DNA from: Sphingosinicella terrae | Lineage (GTDB): Bacteria > Pseudomonadota > Alphaproteobacteria > Sphingomonadales > Sphingomonadaceae | Assembly (NCBI RefSeq): GCF_003347635.1 | Contig: NZ_QDFY01000005.1 | Coordinates: forward strand, 62,001-126,000 | Length of the DNA stretch: 64,000 bases | Direction of reading: 5' to 3' | Shown: positions 19,069 to 27,031 of the stretch, piece after piece | Layout of the letters: each line of letters starts with the position of its first letter | Position numbering within the stretch: position 1 is the first letter of the stretch | Made by a program: the position numbers and the translations under genes | The notes under the pieces: model-generated | Seen by the model: the letters and a program-made list of their open reading frames with translations, nothing else | The model's database searches: none | What the model was told of the DNA's origin: nothing

Positions 19069-20870
19069 TCAGCCGGCGCGAATTCGGCGCGCTTTCGGCG
19101 GCGCTGGGGCTGCAGCTCGTCGTCCCGCCCTTGTTCGCTGCGCAGGGCAGCGAGGATGCCCGGCTCGATGCCTTCTTCGAGGCGATCTTCCAGCGCGGGC
19201 TGTCGCGCAGCCCGATCGCCCAGTCGCGCCAGGGGATCAAGCGCGACCAGGACAAATGGGACGATCTCGGCGAGGCGCGCGCGCTCGAGAACCACCAGCT
19301 TCGCCGGCAGGATCTCGCCGAGCTTCGCCGTTTCGATGTCGAGCGCCTGTCCCCGCAGGCGCGGCTCAGCTACCGCATGTTCGAGCGCGACGCCGAGGAG
19401 TCGATCCGCTCCTGGCGCTGGCGCGACCATGGCTACGGCCTGACCCAGATGGGCGGCATGCACACGCGCGTGCCGACCACCCTGCTCAATTTCCATCCGA
19501 TCGCGACCGCGGCCGACGCCGAGGCCTATATCCTCCGCCTCGAGCGGGTGGCGCCGCTGATGGAGCAGGTGATCGACTCGCTGCGGCGCGAGGAGGCGGC
19601 CGGCGTGCGGCCGCCGCGCTTCGTCTATCCCCTCGTCATCGGCCCGGCCGAGAATCTGCTGCGCGGCGCTCCGTTCGAGCCGGGCGCGACGGACAGCCCT
19701 CTGCTCGCCGACTTCAAGACCAAGCTCGCCGGGTCACAGGTTCCGGAGGCTGACCGCCCGGCGCTGGTCGCCCGGGCGGAGGCGGCGCTCCGGGGCGGCT
19801 TCGCCAGCGGCTATCGCAGCCTGGTCGCCTATCTGCGCGCCGCCGAGGGGCGCGCCGACGAGGTGGACGGCGTCTGGAAGCTGCCCGACGGCGCCGACTT
19901 CTACCGCGCCCGGCTGGAGGCCTATACGACGCTGCCGCTCGCGCCCGACGACGTGCACGTGCTCGGCCTGCGCGAGGTGGCGGCGATCCACGAGGAGATG
20001 CGCGCGATCATGACGCGCGCCGGTCGCACCGGCTCGCTCCAGGACTTCTTCGACTTCATGCGCACCGACCCGCGCTTCTACCATCCCGATACGGCGGAAG
20101 GGCGCGCCGCCTATCTCGCCGAGGCCGAGGCGCTGCTCGACGAGATCCGTGGTCGGCAAGGCGAGCTGTTCGGCCGGCTGCCGACCAAGCCGGTCGAGGT
20201 CCGCGCCGTCGAGGCGTGGCGCGAGCGCTCGGCCGCCAAGGCCTCCTATACCAACCCGCCGCAGGACGGCTCGCGGCCCGGCATCTTCTACATCAACCTC
20301 GCCGACATGGGCGCCCAGCCGCGCTACCAGCTCGCCGCCACCCTCTATCACGAGGCGATCCCCGGCCATCATGTCGAGACGGTGATCGCCCACGAGCTGC
20401 AGGGCATCCCCCGCTTCCGCCGCTTCGCCAGCATCGCCGCGTTCAGCGAGGGCTGGGGGCTCTATTCGGAGCGGCTGCCCAAGGAGATGGGGCTCTATGC
20501 CGACCCCTATGCCGATTTCGGGCGCCTCTCGCTCCAGCTGATGCGCGCCTGCCGCCTGGTGGTCGACACCGGCATCCACGCCCTGCGCTGGACGCGGGCG
20601 CAGGCGACCGAATATCTCGATCGGAACATGCCGAGCAGCCATTACGACAATCAGCGCGAGATCGACCGCTACATCGTGCTGCCGGGCCAGGCCTGCTCTT
20701 ATTATGTCGGCATGCAGAAGATCCTCGCGCTACGCGAGCAGGCGCGAGCCCGGCTGGGCGACCGGTTCGACCTTCGCGCCTTCCACGACCTCGTCCTCGG
20801 CAACGGCCCGCTGCCACTGCCGCTGCTCGAGGAGCAGGTAGAGGGATGGATCGTGGGACAGGGGGCATGA
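19065..20870 (+). CDS. Tat-exported DUF885 metallopeptidase-like protein (second copy)
   Basis: The 601-residue protein starts at an ATGA overlap, preceded by GGGAGGAGAGG. It has a twin-arginine signal (ISRREFGALSAALG). The motif HEAIPGHH (H429-H436), AFSEGWGLYSERLPKEM and VDTGIHALRW are present, so all family landmarks are kept. The sequence is diverged from the first copy, not a recent duplication, so the two probably differ in specificity. Its stop overlaps a further ATG (20867) that was probably the original start of the amidohydrolase before the palindromic repeat entered. Confidence 0.9.
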   Translation: MISRREFGALSAALGLQLVVPPLFAAQGSEDARLDAFFEAIFQRGLSRSPIAQSRQGIKRDQDKWDDLGEARALENHQLRRQDLAELRRFDVERLSPQARLSYRMFERDAEESIRSWRWRDHGYGLTQMGGMHTRVPTTLLNFHPIATAADAEAYILRLERVAPLMEQVIDSLRREEAAGVRPPRFVYPLVIGPAENLLRGAPFEPGATDSPLLADFKTKLAGSQVPEADRPALVARAEAALRGGFASGYRSLVAYLRAAEGRADEVDGVWKLPDGADFYRARLEAYTTLPLAPDDVHVLGLREVAAIHEEMRAIMTRAGRTGSLQDFFDFMRTDPRFYHPDTAEGRAAYLAEAEALLDEIRGRQGELFGRLPTKPVEVRAVEAWRERSAAKASYTNPPQDGSRPGIFYINLADMGAQPRYQLAATLYHEAIPGHHVETVIAHELQGIPRFRRFASIAAFSEGWGLYSERLPKEMGLYADPYADFGRLSLQLMRACRLVVDTGIHALRWTRAQATEYLDRNMPSSHYDNQREIDRYIVLPGQACSYYVGMQKILALREQARARLGDRFDLRAFHDLVLGNGPLPLPLLEEQVEGWIVGQGA

Positions 20871-20885
20871 TGGCGCAACGACGAG

Positions 20886-21034
20886 ATCCTCCCCTTCGAG
20901 GGGAGGGGGACCGCCCGCAGGGCGGTGGAGGGGTGTCAGCGCCGGTGCCATATGCGGCGCGCGCAGAACCAGCGGAGACGCTGACACCCCTCCACCAGGC
21001 TTCGCCTGGTCCCCCTCCCCCCAAGGGGGAGGAT
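20886..21034 (+). repeat. Long palindromic repeat (CCTCCCC family) at a gene start
   Basis: About 149 nt form an imperfect hairpin. The left arm is CTCCCCTTCGAGGGGAG then GGGACCGCC...GGTGGAGGGGTGTCAGCG. The right arm is CGCTGACACCCCTCCACC...TGGTCCCCCTCC then CCCCCAAGGGGGAGG. The element lies between an ATG at 20867 and the amidohydrolase signal peptide. It contains no stop in that frame, and its right end supplies the AGGGGGAGG that serves as ribosome site for the GTG at 21038. Related sequences occur at 30490-30600, 30800-30865 and inside uvrA (47553-47656). Confidence 0.85.
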
Positions 21035-21037
21035 TGG

Positions 21038-22324
21038 GTGCGTGCCTTCTTCGCCCTGCTCCTTGCCTTCTTCGCTCTCGCCCCCGCTCACGCCCAGGAA
21101 CCCGCCACCACCTTCATCCAGGCCGGGCGGCTGCTCGCCGATCCGGCGACGGGCCGGGTGCTGAGCGCCCACACGATCGTCGTCCGCGCCGGGCGCATCG
21201 TCGACATCCGCGAGGGCTATGTCGGCGAGGGCGAAGGCGAGGTGATCGACCTTCGCGACCGCTTCGTCCTGCCGGGGCTGATCGATTCGCACGTCCATAT
21301 CTGCCACGAGAACGGTCCTGACGACCGCGTCCGCCGGACGGTGCAGACCGCCGCCGACCTCGCCATGGACGGCGTGCATTATGCCCGCGTCACGCTGGAG
21401 GCGGGCTTCACCACCGTCGCCGACATGGGCGAGGAGAATGACGCCATCTTCGCGCTGCGCGACGGCATCGCCCGGGGGAGAGTGCCGGGTCCGCGCATCC
21501 TCGCCGCCGGCAACGCGCTGAGCCCGCATGGCGGCCCCGGCGACCCCGCCGGCTACCGCCCCGACGTCGGCCACGTCCTGAGGCGGCCGAGCCTGTGCTC
21601 GGGTGCGGACGATTGCCGGCGGGTGACCCGCGAGACCATCCATCGCGGCGCCGACCATATCAAGATCACCGCCACCGGATCGGTGCTGTCCGACATCGCC
21701 TCGGGCCTGGGCCAGCAATTCACCGACGACGAGATGGCGGCGATCGTCGAGACCGCCCACGCGCTCGGCCGGCGGGTCACCGCCCACGCCCATGACGCGG
21801 CGGCGATCAACGCCTTCCTGCGCGCCGGCGGCGATTCGATCGAGCACGGCACCAATCTCGACGCGGAATCGGTGCGGCTGATGCGCGAGCGCGGCGCCTG
21901 GCTGGTGCCGACCCTTCTCGCCGGCGAGACGGTGACCCGCTGGGGGAACGACCCGAACAGCTTCCTCTCCCCGGCGATCCGCGACAAGGCGTTGCGGGTC
22001 GGCCCGCGGATGATCGAGTCGACCCGCCGCGCCCATCAGGGTGGCGTCCGCATCGCCTTCGGCACCGACGCCAGCGTCAGCCGCCACGGCGAGAATGCGC
22101 GCGAGTTCGGCCTGCTCGTCCGCGCCGGCCTGACCCCGCTCGAGGCGATCCGCACCGCCACCGTCAACGCCGCCGAGCATCTCGGGCTGGCCGATACGAT
22201 CGGATCGATCGCCGCGGGCAAGGCGGCCGACATCATCGCCGTCGACGGCGATCCGCTCGCCGACGTCGCGGCCCTCGAGCGGGTCGCCTTCGTCATGCGG
22301 GACGGCCGGATCCATCGCCGGTGA
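21038..22324 (+). CDS. Secreted metal-dependent amidohydrolase (imidazolonepropionase-like)
   Basis: I list the GTG at 21038 (VRAFFALLLAFFALAPAHAQ, signal peptide), 6 nt after AGGGGGAGG. The frame also runs back to the ATG at 20867 through a palindromic repeat, which would add 57 low-complexity residues ahead of the signal. The 428-residue product has the amidohydrolase ligands: HVH after PGLIDS, a lysine in HIKITATG, histidines in TAHAHD and SIEHGTN, and the aspartate in AFGTDAS. Relatives are Xaa-Pro or N-acyl dipeptidases, which would fit the peptide-breakdown locus, but the substrate is inferred only. Confidence 0.9.
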   Translation: MRAFFALLLAFFALAPAHAQEPATTFIQAGRLLADPATGRVLSAHTIVVRAGRIVDIREGYVGEGEGEVIDLRDRFVLPGLIDSHVHICHENGPDDRVRRTVQTAADLAMDGVHYARVTLEAGFTTVADMGEENDAIFALRDGIARGRVPGPRILAAGNALSPHGGPGDPAGYRPDVGHVLRRPSLCSGADDCRRVTRETIHRGADHIKITATGSVLSDIASGLGQQFTDDEMAAIVETAHALGRRVTAHAHDAAAINAFLRAGGDSIEHGTNLDAESVRLMRERGAWLVPTLLAGETVTRWGNDPNSFLSPAIRDKALRVGPRMIESTRRAHQGGVRIAFGTDASVSRHGENAREFGLLVRAGLTPLEAIRTATVNAAEHLGLADTIGSIAAGKAADIIAVDGDPLADVAALERVAFVMRDGRIHRR

Positions 22325-23553
22325 GGCTGCTGCTCGTTTGGCTCGCCGCCCTGCTGCTGACCGCTTCGGCAGAGCCGGCACCGGCGCCCCCGCATTACGC
22401 CCTCCGCGCCGCCTTCGACGAGAGCGGCCGGCTCGAGGCCGACGTCACCATCACCTTGCCGCCGGGAACGCGCGAGAAGGAGTTCCTCCTCTCGCGGCGG
22501 TTCGTGCTCGGCGGTGTCCAGGTCTCCCCGGGCACCCGCCTCGCTTCGGCGGAGCCGGTGGAGAGTCCGGTCGAGGGGCTGGTGCGCTATCGCTTCGCCG
22601 CCGCGCCCGGCGCCTCGGGGCCGATGACGATCCGCCTGCTCTATGCCGGACCGATCAATCCCGCGGACGATGCCGGCGTCCGCCCGCTCCGGCCTGAGGG
22701 GTTCGAGCTGTTCATCGACCATATGTGGTTCCCGGTCGGCGCCGACATCCAGACCCGCTTCACCCTCGATGCCGAGATGGACGGGCTCGATCCCGACCTC
22801 GTCGTCGTCGCCCAGGGCGAAGTGACCCGGACCCCGACCGGCGTGCGCATCCGCCGCGACTATATCGACATCGACGTGCCGATGGTGGCGATGCGCGGCC
22901 TGCAGCGCGCCGAGGCGCCCGGGGTCGAGTTCTTCGCGCGCGACCTCGCCACCCGCCTGTCCAGCTTCTACATCCGCCATTCCGAAGGCGCGGCGCGCTA
23001 CTTCCAGGCCCAATATGGCCCGATGGACCAGGTGGTGCGGATGGCGGTGGTCTGGCGCGAGCGGTCGATGGCCTATGCCCGCACCGGCTACACGGTGTTC
23101 TCGGAGGGCGGCCGCAGCGCCCCCGATTATCCCGAGAGCGGCGCCGCGCGCCACGCCGCCCACGAGATCGCCCATGCCTGGTGGAAGCTGGCGAGCCCGA
23201 TCACCGACGATTTCTGGCTGGTCGAATCCGCCGCCGAATATGCCGCCATCCGCTATGTCGAGGCCGCCTTGGGGCCGGACGAGGCGGAGCGGATGATCGC
23301 CGAGAAGCGCACCGCCGCGGCCGACGCCGGGCCGGTCATGGGCCATGGCCGCCCCAATCGCGTCCAGCTCTACCAGAAGGGACCTTTGCTCCTCGTCGAG
23401 CTCGAGCAGCGCATCGGCCGCCCGGCGATGGACCGGCTGATGACCCGGATGGCGCGCGAGCCGGTCCATACCACCCAAATCTTCATGGGCCTGCTCACCG
23501 AAATCGCCGGCGCCGAGGCCGCCGCGGCGTTCGAGCGGGCGCTCCACAGCTGA
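22321..23553 (+). CDS. Secreted M1-like gluzincin metallopeptidase
   Basis: A GTG start overlaps the amidohydrolase stop by 4 nt (GTGA) and begins a signal peptide (MRLLLVWLAALLLTASAEP). The protein has 410 residues. The zinc motif is HEIAHAWW (H281, E282, H285) followed by FWLVESAAEY with E302 as probable third ligand, two residues closer than in canonical M1 aminopeptidases. The N-terminal 200 residues are beta-rich, as in M1 enzymes. It is short for the family and lacks the helical C-terminal domain. It closes the coupled peptidase operon; a further promoter is likely before the deacetylase gene downstream. Confidence 0.82.
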   Translation: MRLLLVWLAALLLTASAEPAPAPPHYALRAAFDESGRLEADVTITLPPGTREKEFLLSRRFVLGGVQVSPGTRLASAEPVESPVEGLVRYRFAAAPGASGPMTIRLLYAGPINPADDAGVRPLRPEGFELFIDHMWFPVGADIQTRFTLDAEMDGLDPDLVVVAQGEVTRTPTGVRIRRDYIDIDVPMVAMRGLQRAEAPGVEFFARDLATRLSSFYIRHSEGAARYFQAQYGPMDQVVRMAVVWRERSMAYARTGYTVFSEGGRSAPDYPESGAARHAAHEIAHAWWKLASPITDDFWLVESAAEYAAIRYVEAALGPDEAERMIAEKRTAAADAGPVMGHGRPNRVQLYQKGPLLLVELEQRIGRPAMDRLMTRMAREPVHTTQIFMGLLTEIAGAEAAAAFERALHS

Positions 23554-23661
23554 AGCGAAAGCCGGGGAGCGCGCCTACCGGGATGACGGACCGGGGGTCG
23601 TGGCGTAGGAGGAATAGCGCGGAGACGCCGTGCCGTTCTCCAAGGCGCGAGGGGAGGGGCC

Positions 23662-24474
23662 ATGCCTGCACGGTGCTGCATTCCGCTGCTTCTTCTGCTG
23701 CTGACTCTCGCGGACGCGCCCGCGGCGGCCGAGCCGCCTTCCACCTTCTGGCCCGACGGTGCCCGCGCCGCGATCGTGCTCACGTATGACGACGCCTTGC
23801 CCTCGCAGCTCGACACGGCGGCGCCGCAGCTCGAGGCGAGCGGCTTCAGGGGGACCTTCTTCCTCAACGCGACCTTCCCGGCCGAGGACGTGCCACGCTG
23901 GCGCGCCGCCGCCGCGGCCGGGCATGAGCTCGGCAATCATTCGGCCTTCCATCCCTGCCCGGCCGCGTCCTTTCCCGCCGAGCGCATCTTCCATGCCGAG
24001 CGATGGAGCGTGGCGGCGATGCTGCGCGACATCGCGGCGATGAACACCTTGCTGGCGGCGATCGACGGCGAGGCGGCGCGCACCTACTCGGTGCCGTGCA
24101 GCCAGACGATCGTCGGCGGCGAGGACTATGTCGAGCCGCTGCGCGCCTCCGGCCTCGTCCGCCACGTCCGCACCGGCGGCGACGGCGACGGCATCGTTCG
24201 CGACCCCGCCGCGATCGACCGCTTCCGGGTGCCGAGCCGCAGCTTCACCGAGTTGAACGGCGCCGAGGACCTCATCGCCTTCGCCGAAGCGGTCCGCGCC
24301 GGAGGCGGCCTCGGAATCTTCATGTTCCACGGCGTCGGCGGCGATCATCTTGCCGTCTCCGCCGAGGCGCACCAGGCGCTGCTCGACTGGCTGGCCGCCC
24401 GTCGCGGCGAGATCTGGGTCGCGCCGTTCGGCGAGGTGATTGACCATGTCGCCGAGCGCGCCGAGGGGCGCTGA
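23662..24474 (+). CDS. Secreted polysaccharide deacetylase family protein
   Basis: The ATG at 23662 follows GAGGGGAGGGG and begins a signal peptide (MPARCCIPLLLLLLTLADAPAAA). The 270-residue protein carries the NodB homology signature: TYDDALPSQLDTAAPQL (metal aspartate pair), FRGTFFLNA, and HELGNHSAFHP (metal histidines). A late MFHGVGGDH motif resembles motif 5. The family removes acetyl groups from N-acetylated glycans; some members act on other amides. It ends 12 nt from the convergent membrane-protein gene. Confidence 0.88.
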   Translation: MPARCCIPLLLLLLTLADAPAAAEPPSTFWPDGARAAIVLTYDDALPSQLDTAAPQLEASGFRGTFFLNATFPAEDVPRWRAAAAAGHELGNHSAFHPCPAASFPAERIFHAERWSVAAMLRDIAAMNTLLAAIDGEAARTYSVPCSQTIVGGEDYVEPLRASGLVRHVRTGGDGDGIVRDPAAIDRFRVPSRSFTELNGAEDLIAFAEAVRAGGGLGIFMFHGVGGDHLAVSAEAHQALLDWLAARRGEIWVAPFGEVIDHVAERAEGR

Positions 24475-24486
24475 GGCAGCGGACGG

Positions 24487-25077
24487 TCAGCGCGTCTTGC
24501 CGCGGCGGGCCATCAGCACCAGAGCGGCGACCCCTGCGGCGACCGGGAGGAGCACCCAGATCCAGAGCGGCAGGCCGCTGCGCCCCAGCCAGGCGAGGAG
24601 GCCGCCGGAGCGCTCGGACTCCGGCACGATCTCCACCCTCGCCGTCACTTCCTGGACCGGGGCTTCGGTGCCATCGGTCGCCGGCCCGGCGGAGCCGACC
24701 GGCGGCGCCGCGACCACCGGCGGCATCGCGAGGTCGGAAGGCTTGGCGCCACCGCCGGCGCGGCAGCTGTCGAGATGGGGTTGGAGCCGGGCCGCCGCTT
24801 CCTTGCCGCCGATCCCGCCGAGGGCGTCGGCCCCCGCTTCGCGGATCAGGGCATCGGCCGCGCATCGGCAATCCGCGAAGCTGTAGCCGCTGCCGTCGGC
24901 ATCGAAAGCGGGCGGATAGGCCGAGACGCAGGCGGCCTCGAGCCGCGCCTCGGCCGCCGCTCGCCGTGCCTCTCGCTGTATCTCGTCCGAATCGAATGCC
25001 TGCGCCCACGCCGCGCCTGCCGCTCCGCCGACCAGCCCTGCCAGCAGGGCGCCCCTCATCCCCATCTTCCTCGTCAC
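24487..25077 (-). CDS. Exported protein with C-terminal membrane anchor
   Basis: I chose the GTG at 25077, 6 nt after GGGAGGG; ATGs at +12 and +18 nt are alternatives. The 196-residue product has an N-terminal signal-like helix (MRGALLAGLVGGAAGAAWAQ), a small domain with four cysteines (ACVSAYPP, FADCRCAAD, HLDSCRAGG), an Ala/Pro-rich linker and a C-terminal transmembrane segment (GLPLWIWVLLPVAAGVAALVLMARR). The Cys pattern suggests disulfides in the periplasm. No family is recognised. The TonB-like gene lies 155 nt upstream on the same strand. Confidence 0.7.
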   Translation of the reverse strand: MTRKMGMRGALLAGLVGGAAGAAWAQAFDSDEIQREARRAAAEARLEAACVSAYPPAFDADGSGYSFADCRCAADALIREAGADALGGIGGKEAAARLQPHLDSCRAGGGAKPSDLAMPPVVAAPPVGSAGPATDGTEAPVQEVTARVEIVPESERSGGLLAWLGRSGLPLWIWVLLPVAAGVAALVLMARRGKTR

Positions 25078-25232
25078 GGCAGACCCTCCCGCGCTCGACC
25101 GCTGCGCCGGCATATCATCCCGAGCGGCGCGGGAGTAGCGGAGGGGTCGTGGACGTCACTTCGTATCCCGGATTGCGTCGGGGTGACGGGGGATGGTCCG
25201 TTCGCTCGTCGCGCATTGGGCGAGGAAGGGCC

Positions 25233-26048
25233 TCACCACATCCGCCGGCGACGCCGCGGCGGCTCGCGCTCGGGCGGGAGGTCCTCGACCAGCCATTCGT
25301 GATTCTCGGTCATCCGCGACACGATCGGCCGGCCGCGGCCGTCGCGCGACGGCTCGAACAGATAGCGGCGCTCGATCAGCCGGCAGGTGGCGTCGTCGAG
25401 CGCATCGCTGCCGCTCGAGCGGGTGATGCGGCAGTCGGTGACCCGCCCATCGTCGAGGATGGTGAAGATGACCGAGACCCGGCCGCCGACGCCGATTTCG
25501 CCGAGGCCCGGCGGATAGTCGCTGTCATAGAGGTCGCCGCGGATCCGGCGCGGCGGCGTCAGCCGGCCATAGCCGCCGCCCCCGCCGCCGCCGCCGCCGG
25601 CGCCCGAGCCGGTGCCGTCGCCGATCCCGCCGCTGCCGGTGCCGGGACCGCGGACGTCGGCCGATCCGGTCGTCGGATCGCTGCCGGTCCCGGGCTTCTC
25701 GGCGACGACGATCGGCGACGGCACCGGCAGCGGCACCAGCGGCTCGGGCGCGGTCGCCTCGGTCGCGCGCGAGCGGATGTTGGGCGGGGCGGCGCCGCCT
25801 TCCTCGTCCGGGGCGAAACGCTGCGAGCGGGTGTCGCTCTCGACCCGCGGCGGCGGCCGCACCACCTCGGGTTCGGCGGGCGGCTCGAGCGGCAATATGT
25901 CGATGGCCTGGAGCGGAGCCTCGATCGCCTCGCGCAGGTCCGTGCCCAGCCCCCACAGCAAGGCGGCGCCGATCCCCGCCTGGACGAGCAGAGCCGCCGA
26001 GGCGGAGCCGATCCTGTCACGCCGACTGGGATGACCGGCCGTCATCAT
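25233..26048 (-). CDS. TonB-like energy-transducing protein
   Basis: I use the ATG at 26048 (MMTAGHPSRRDRIGSASAALL); the frame is open further upstream but without features. The 271-residue protein has one N-terminal membrane helix (about 16-36), a Pro/Glu-rich periplasmic stretch (EPPAEPEVVRPPPRVE), a run of nine glycines, and a C-terminal TonB domain with YPPGLGEIGVGGRVSVIF and DATCRLIERRYLFEPSRD. Such proteins couple the inner-membrane proton gradient to outer-membrane receptors. No exbB or exbD neighbours occur here, so it is an orphan TonB candidate. Confidence 0.85.
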   Translation of the reverse strand: MMTAGHPSRRDRIGSASAALLVQAGIGAALLWGLGTDLREAIEAPLQAIDILPLEPPAEPEVVRPPPRVESDTRSQRFAPDEEGGAAPPNIRSRATEATAPEPLVPLPVPSPIVVAEKPGTGSDPTTGSADVRGPGTGSGGIGDGTGSGAGGGGGGGGGYGRLTPPRRIRGDLYDSDYPPGLGEIGVGGRVSVIFTILDDGRVTDCRITRSSGSDALDDATCRLIERRYLFEPSRDGRGRPIVSRMTENHEWLVEDLPPEREPPRRRRRMW

Positions 26049-26210
26049 GACCGGGAGTGTCAGCGATTCCAGAGGCTTGTTCAAGCCCGCCGACGCTCCG
26101 GGAAGCGCCGATGCGAAGGCCCGCCGCGCCCGGACGAGCAACGTAGATCAAGATGCTTCGTTGAACCGACATCCCCGCAACCCGCGGGACGAGCGTGAGG
26201 AGTCTGAAAG

Positions 26211-26429
26211 ATGGCCAACCAGGACAATCAAGGCGACCGCCAGCAGAACCAGCAGGGCGGCCAGCAGAACCAGCAGGGCGGCCAGCAGGACCGTCAGCAG
26301 CAGCAGGGCGGACAGGGCCAGCAGGGCCAGCAGCAGCAGCAGGATCAGGACCGCAACCGCCAGCAGGACGATCGTCAGCAGGGCGGCGGCCAGATGGATC
26401 GCGACCAGGACGATCGTCAGCAGCGCTGA
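26211..26429 (+). CDS. Low-complexity Gln/Gly/Asp-rich small protein
   Basis: The 72-residue protein starts at an ATG preceded by GAGGAG. It consists almost only of Q, G, D, N and R, with repeats QQNQQGG and QQDR encoded by near-identical CAGCAG-containing units of 21 nt. There are no hydrophobic or aromatic residues apart from two Met, so it must be disordered and soluble. A strong intrinsic terminator follows 23 nt after the stop, supporting real expression. A decayed second copy of its 3' end and terminator lies at 26828-26920. The function is unknown. Confidence 0.7.
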   Translation: MANQDNQGDRQQNQQGGQQNQQGGQQDRQQQQGGQGQQGQQQQQDQDRNRQQDDRQQGGGQMDRDQDDRQQR

Positions 26430-26452
26430 CCGAAACCTGGTTCGTACGAGGG

Positions 26453-26487
26453 AAAGGGCCGTCCGCGAAAGCGGGCGGCCCTTTCTC
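26453..26487 (+). terminator. Rho-independent terminator of the Gln-rich gene
   Basis: AAAGGGCCGTCCGC pairs with GCGGGCGGCCCTTT around a GAAA tetraloop and is followed by a short T/C tract. Confidence 0.85.
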
Positions 26488-26567
26488 GTCGCGGTCGCCG
26501 CATTCCCGCTGGCAAGCGTGCCGGCCCGGCGCCATTCTTTCCCAGGCGAAAAAGGAGAGGATGGGTG

Positions 26568-26728
26568 ATGAAGCGCCGGACCTGGGCGATCACGGCTAGC
26601 CTCGCTCTGGCCATGGCGTCCGCGGCGGCCGCTCAGCCGGATCGGTCGCAGGCGGGTGCCGGCCGCGAGGCCGGCCCGACTTGGAGGCGTGCCGGCGGGT
26701 GCAGGCGGCGCTCGACAGCGCTTCGTAG
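26568..26728 (+). pseudogene. Small secreted protein gene, possibly frameshifted
   Basis: An ATG at 26568 follows AAAGGAGAGG and starts a convincing signal peptide (MKRRTWAITASLALAMASAAAAQ). After about residue 35 this frame becomes arginine-rich and unlikely (RRAGGCRRRSTALRRRRR) up to a stop at 26787-26789. The frame shifted by +2 from about 26678 instead reads DLEACRRVQAALDSAS and stops at 26726-26728. This suggests a one-base loss, or a two-base gain, in a gene for a short exported protein of about 53 residues. It may alternatively be intact and poorly conserved. Confidence 0.4.
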
Positions 26729-26827
26729 GCGGAGGCGCTCGGGGAGGAACCGGCGCCTTCTTGCGCCGTTGATGGTCGCCAAGCGATGAAGAGTATCACG
26801 GCCGCCGCGGGAAGGCGGCCGCGAAGG

Positions 26828-26920
26828 GATCGCGACCAGGGCGATCGTCAGCACGCTGACCGCCTCTAAAATCGTGTGAGGGGAAGGGCCGTCCGCCAGT
26901 CGGGCGGCCCTTTCTCGTTG
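26828..26920 (+). repeat. Decayed duplicate of the Gln-rich gene 3' end and terminator
   Basis: Positions 26828-26861 nearly match 26399-26432 (GATCGCGACCAGG...CTGACCG), with small deletions that break the frame. Positions 26882-26916 repeat the terminator hairpin AAGGGCCGTCCG/CGGGCGGCCCTTTC. The spacing between the two parts is similar in both copies. It is a truncated second copy with no start codon. Confidence 0.75.
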
Positions 26921-27031
26921 GCGGTGCCTCTCGCGTCGGTCCAGCGCCAGCTCGGATTTCATGTCTCGAAGGAGAGCGAGATCCCAGCTTGCGCCGGGTT
27001 GACGATCGGGGGTGGGGGGAACGAAGTCTCC

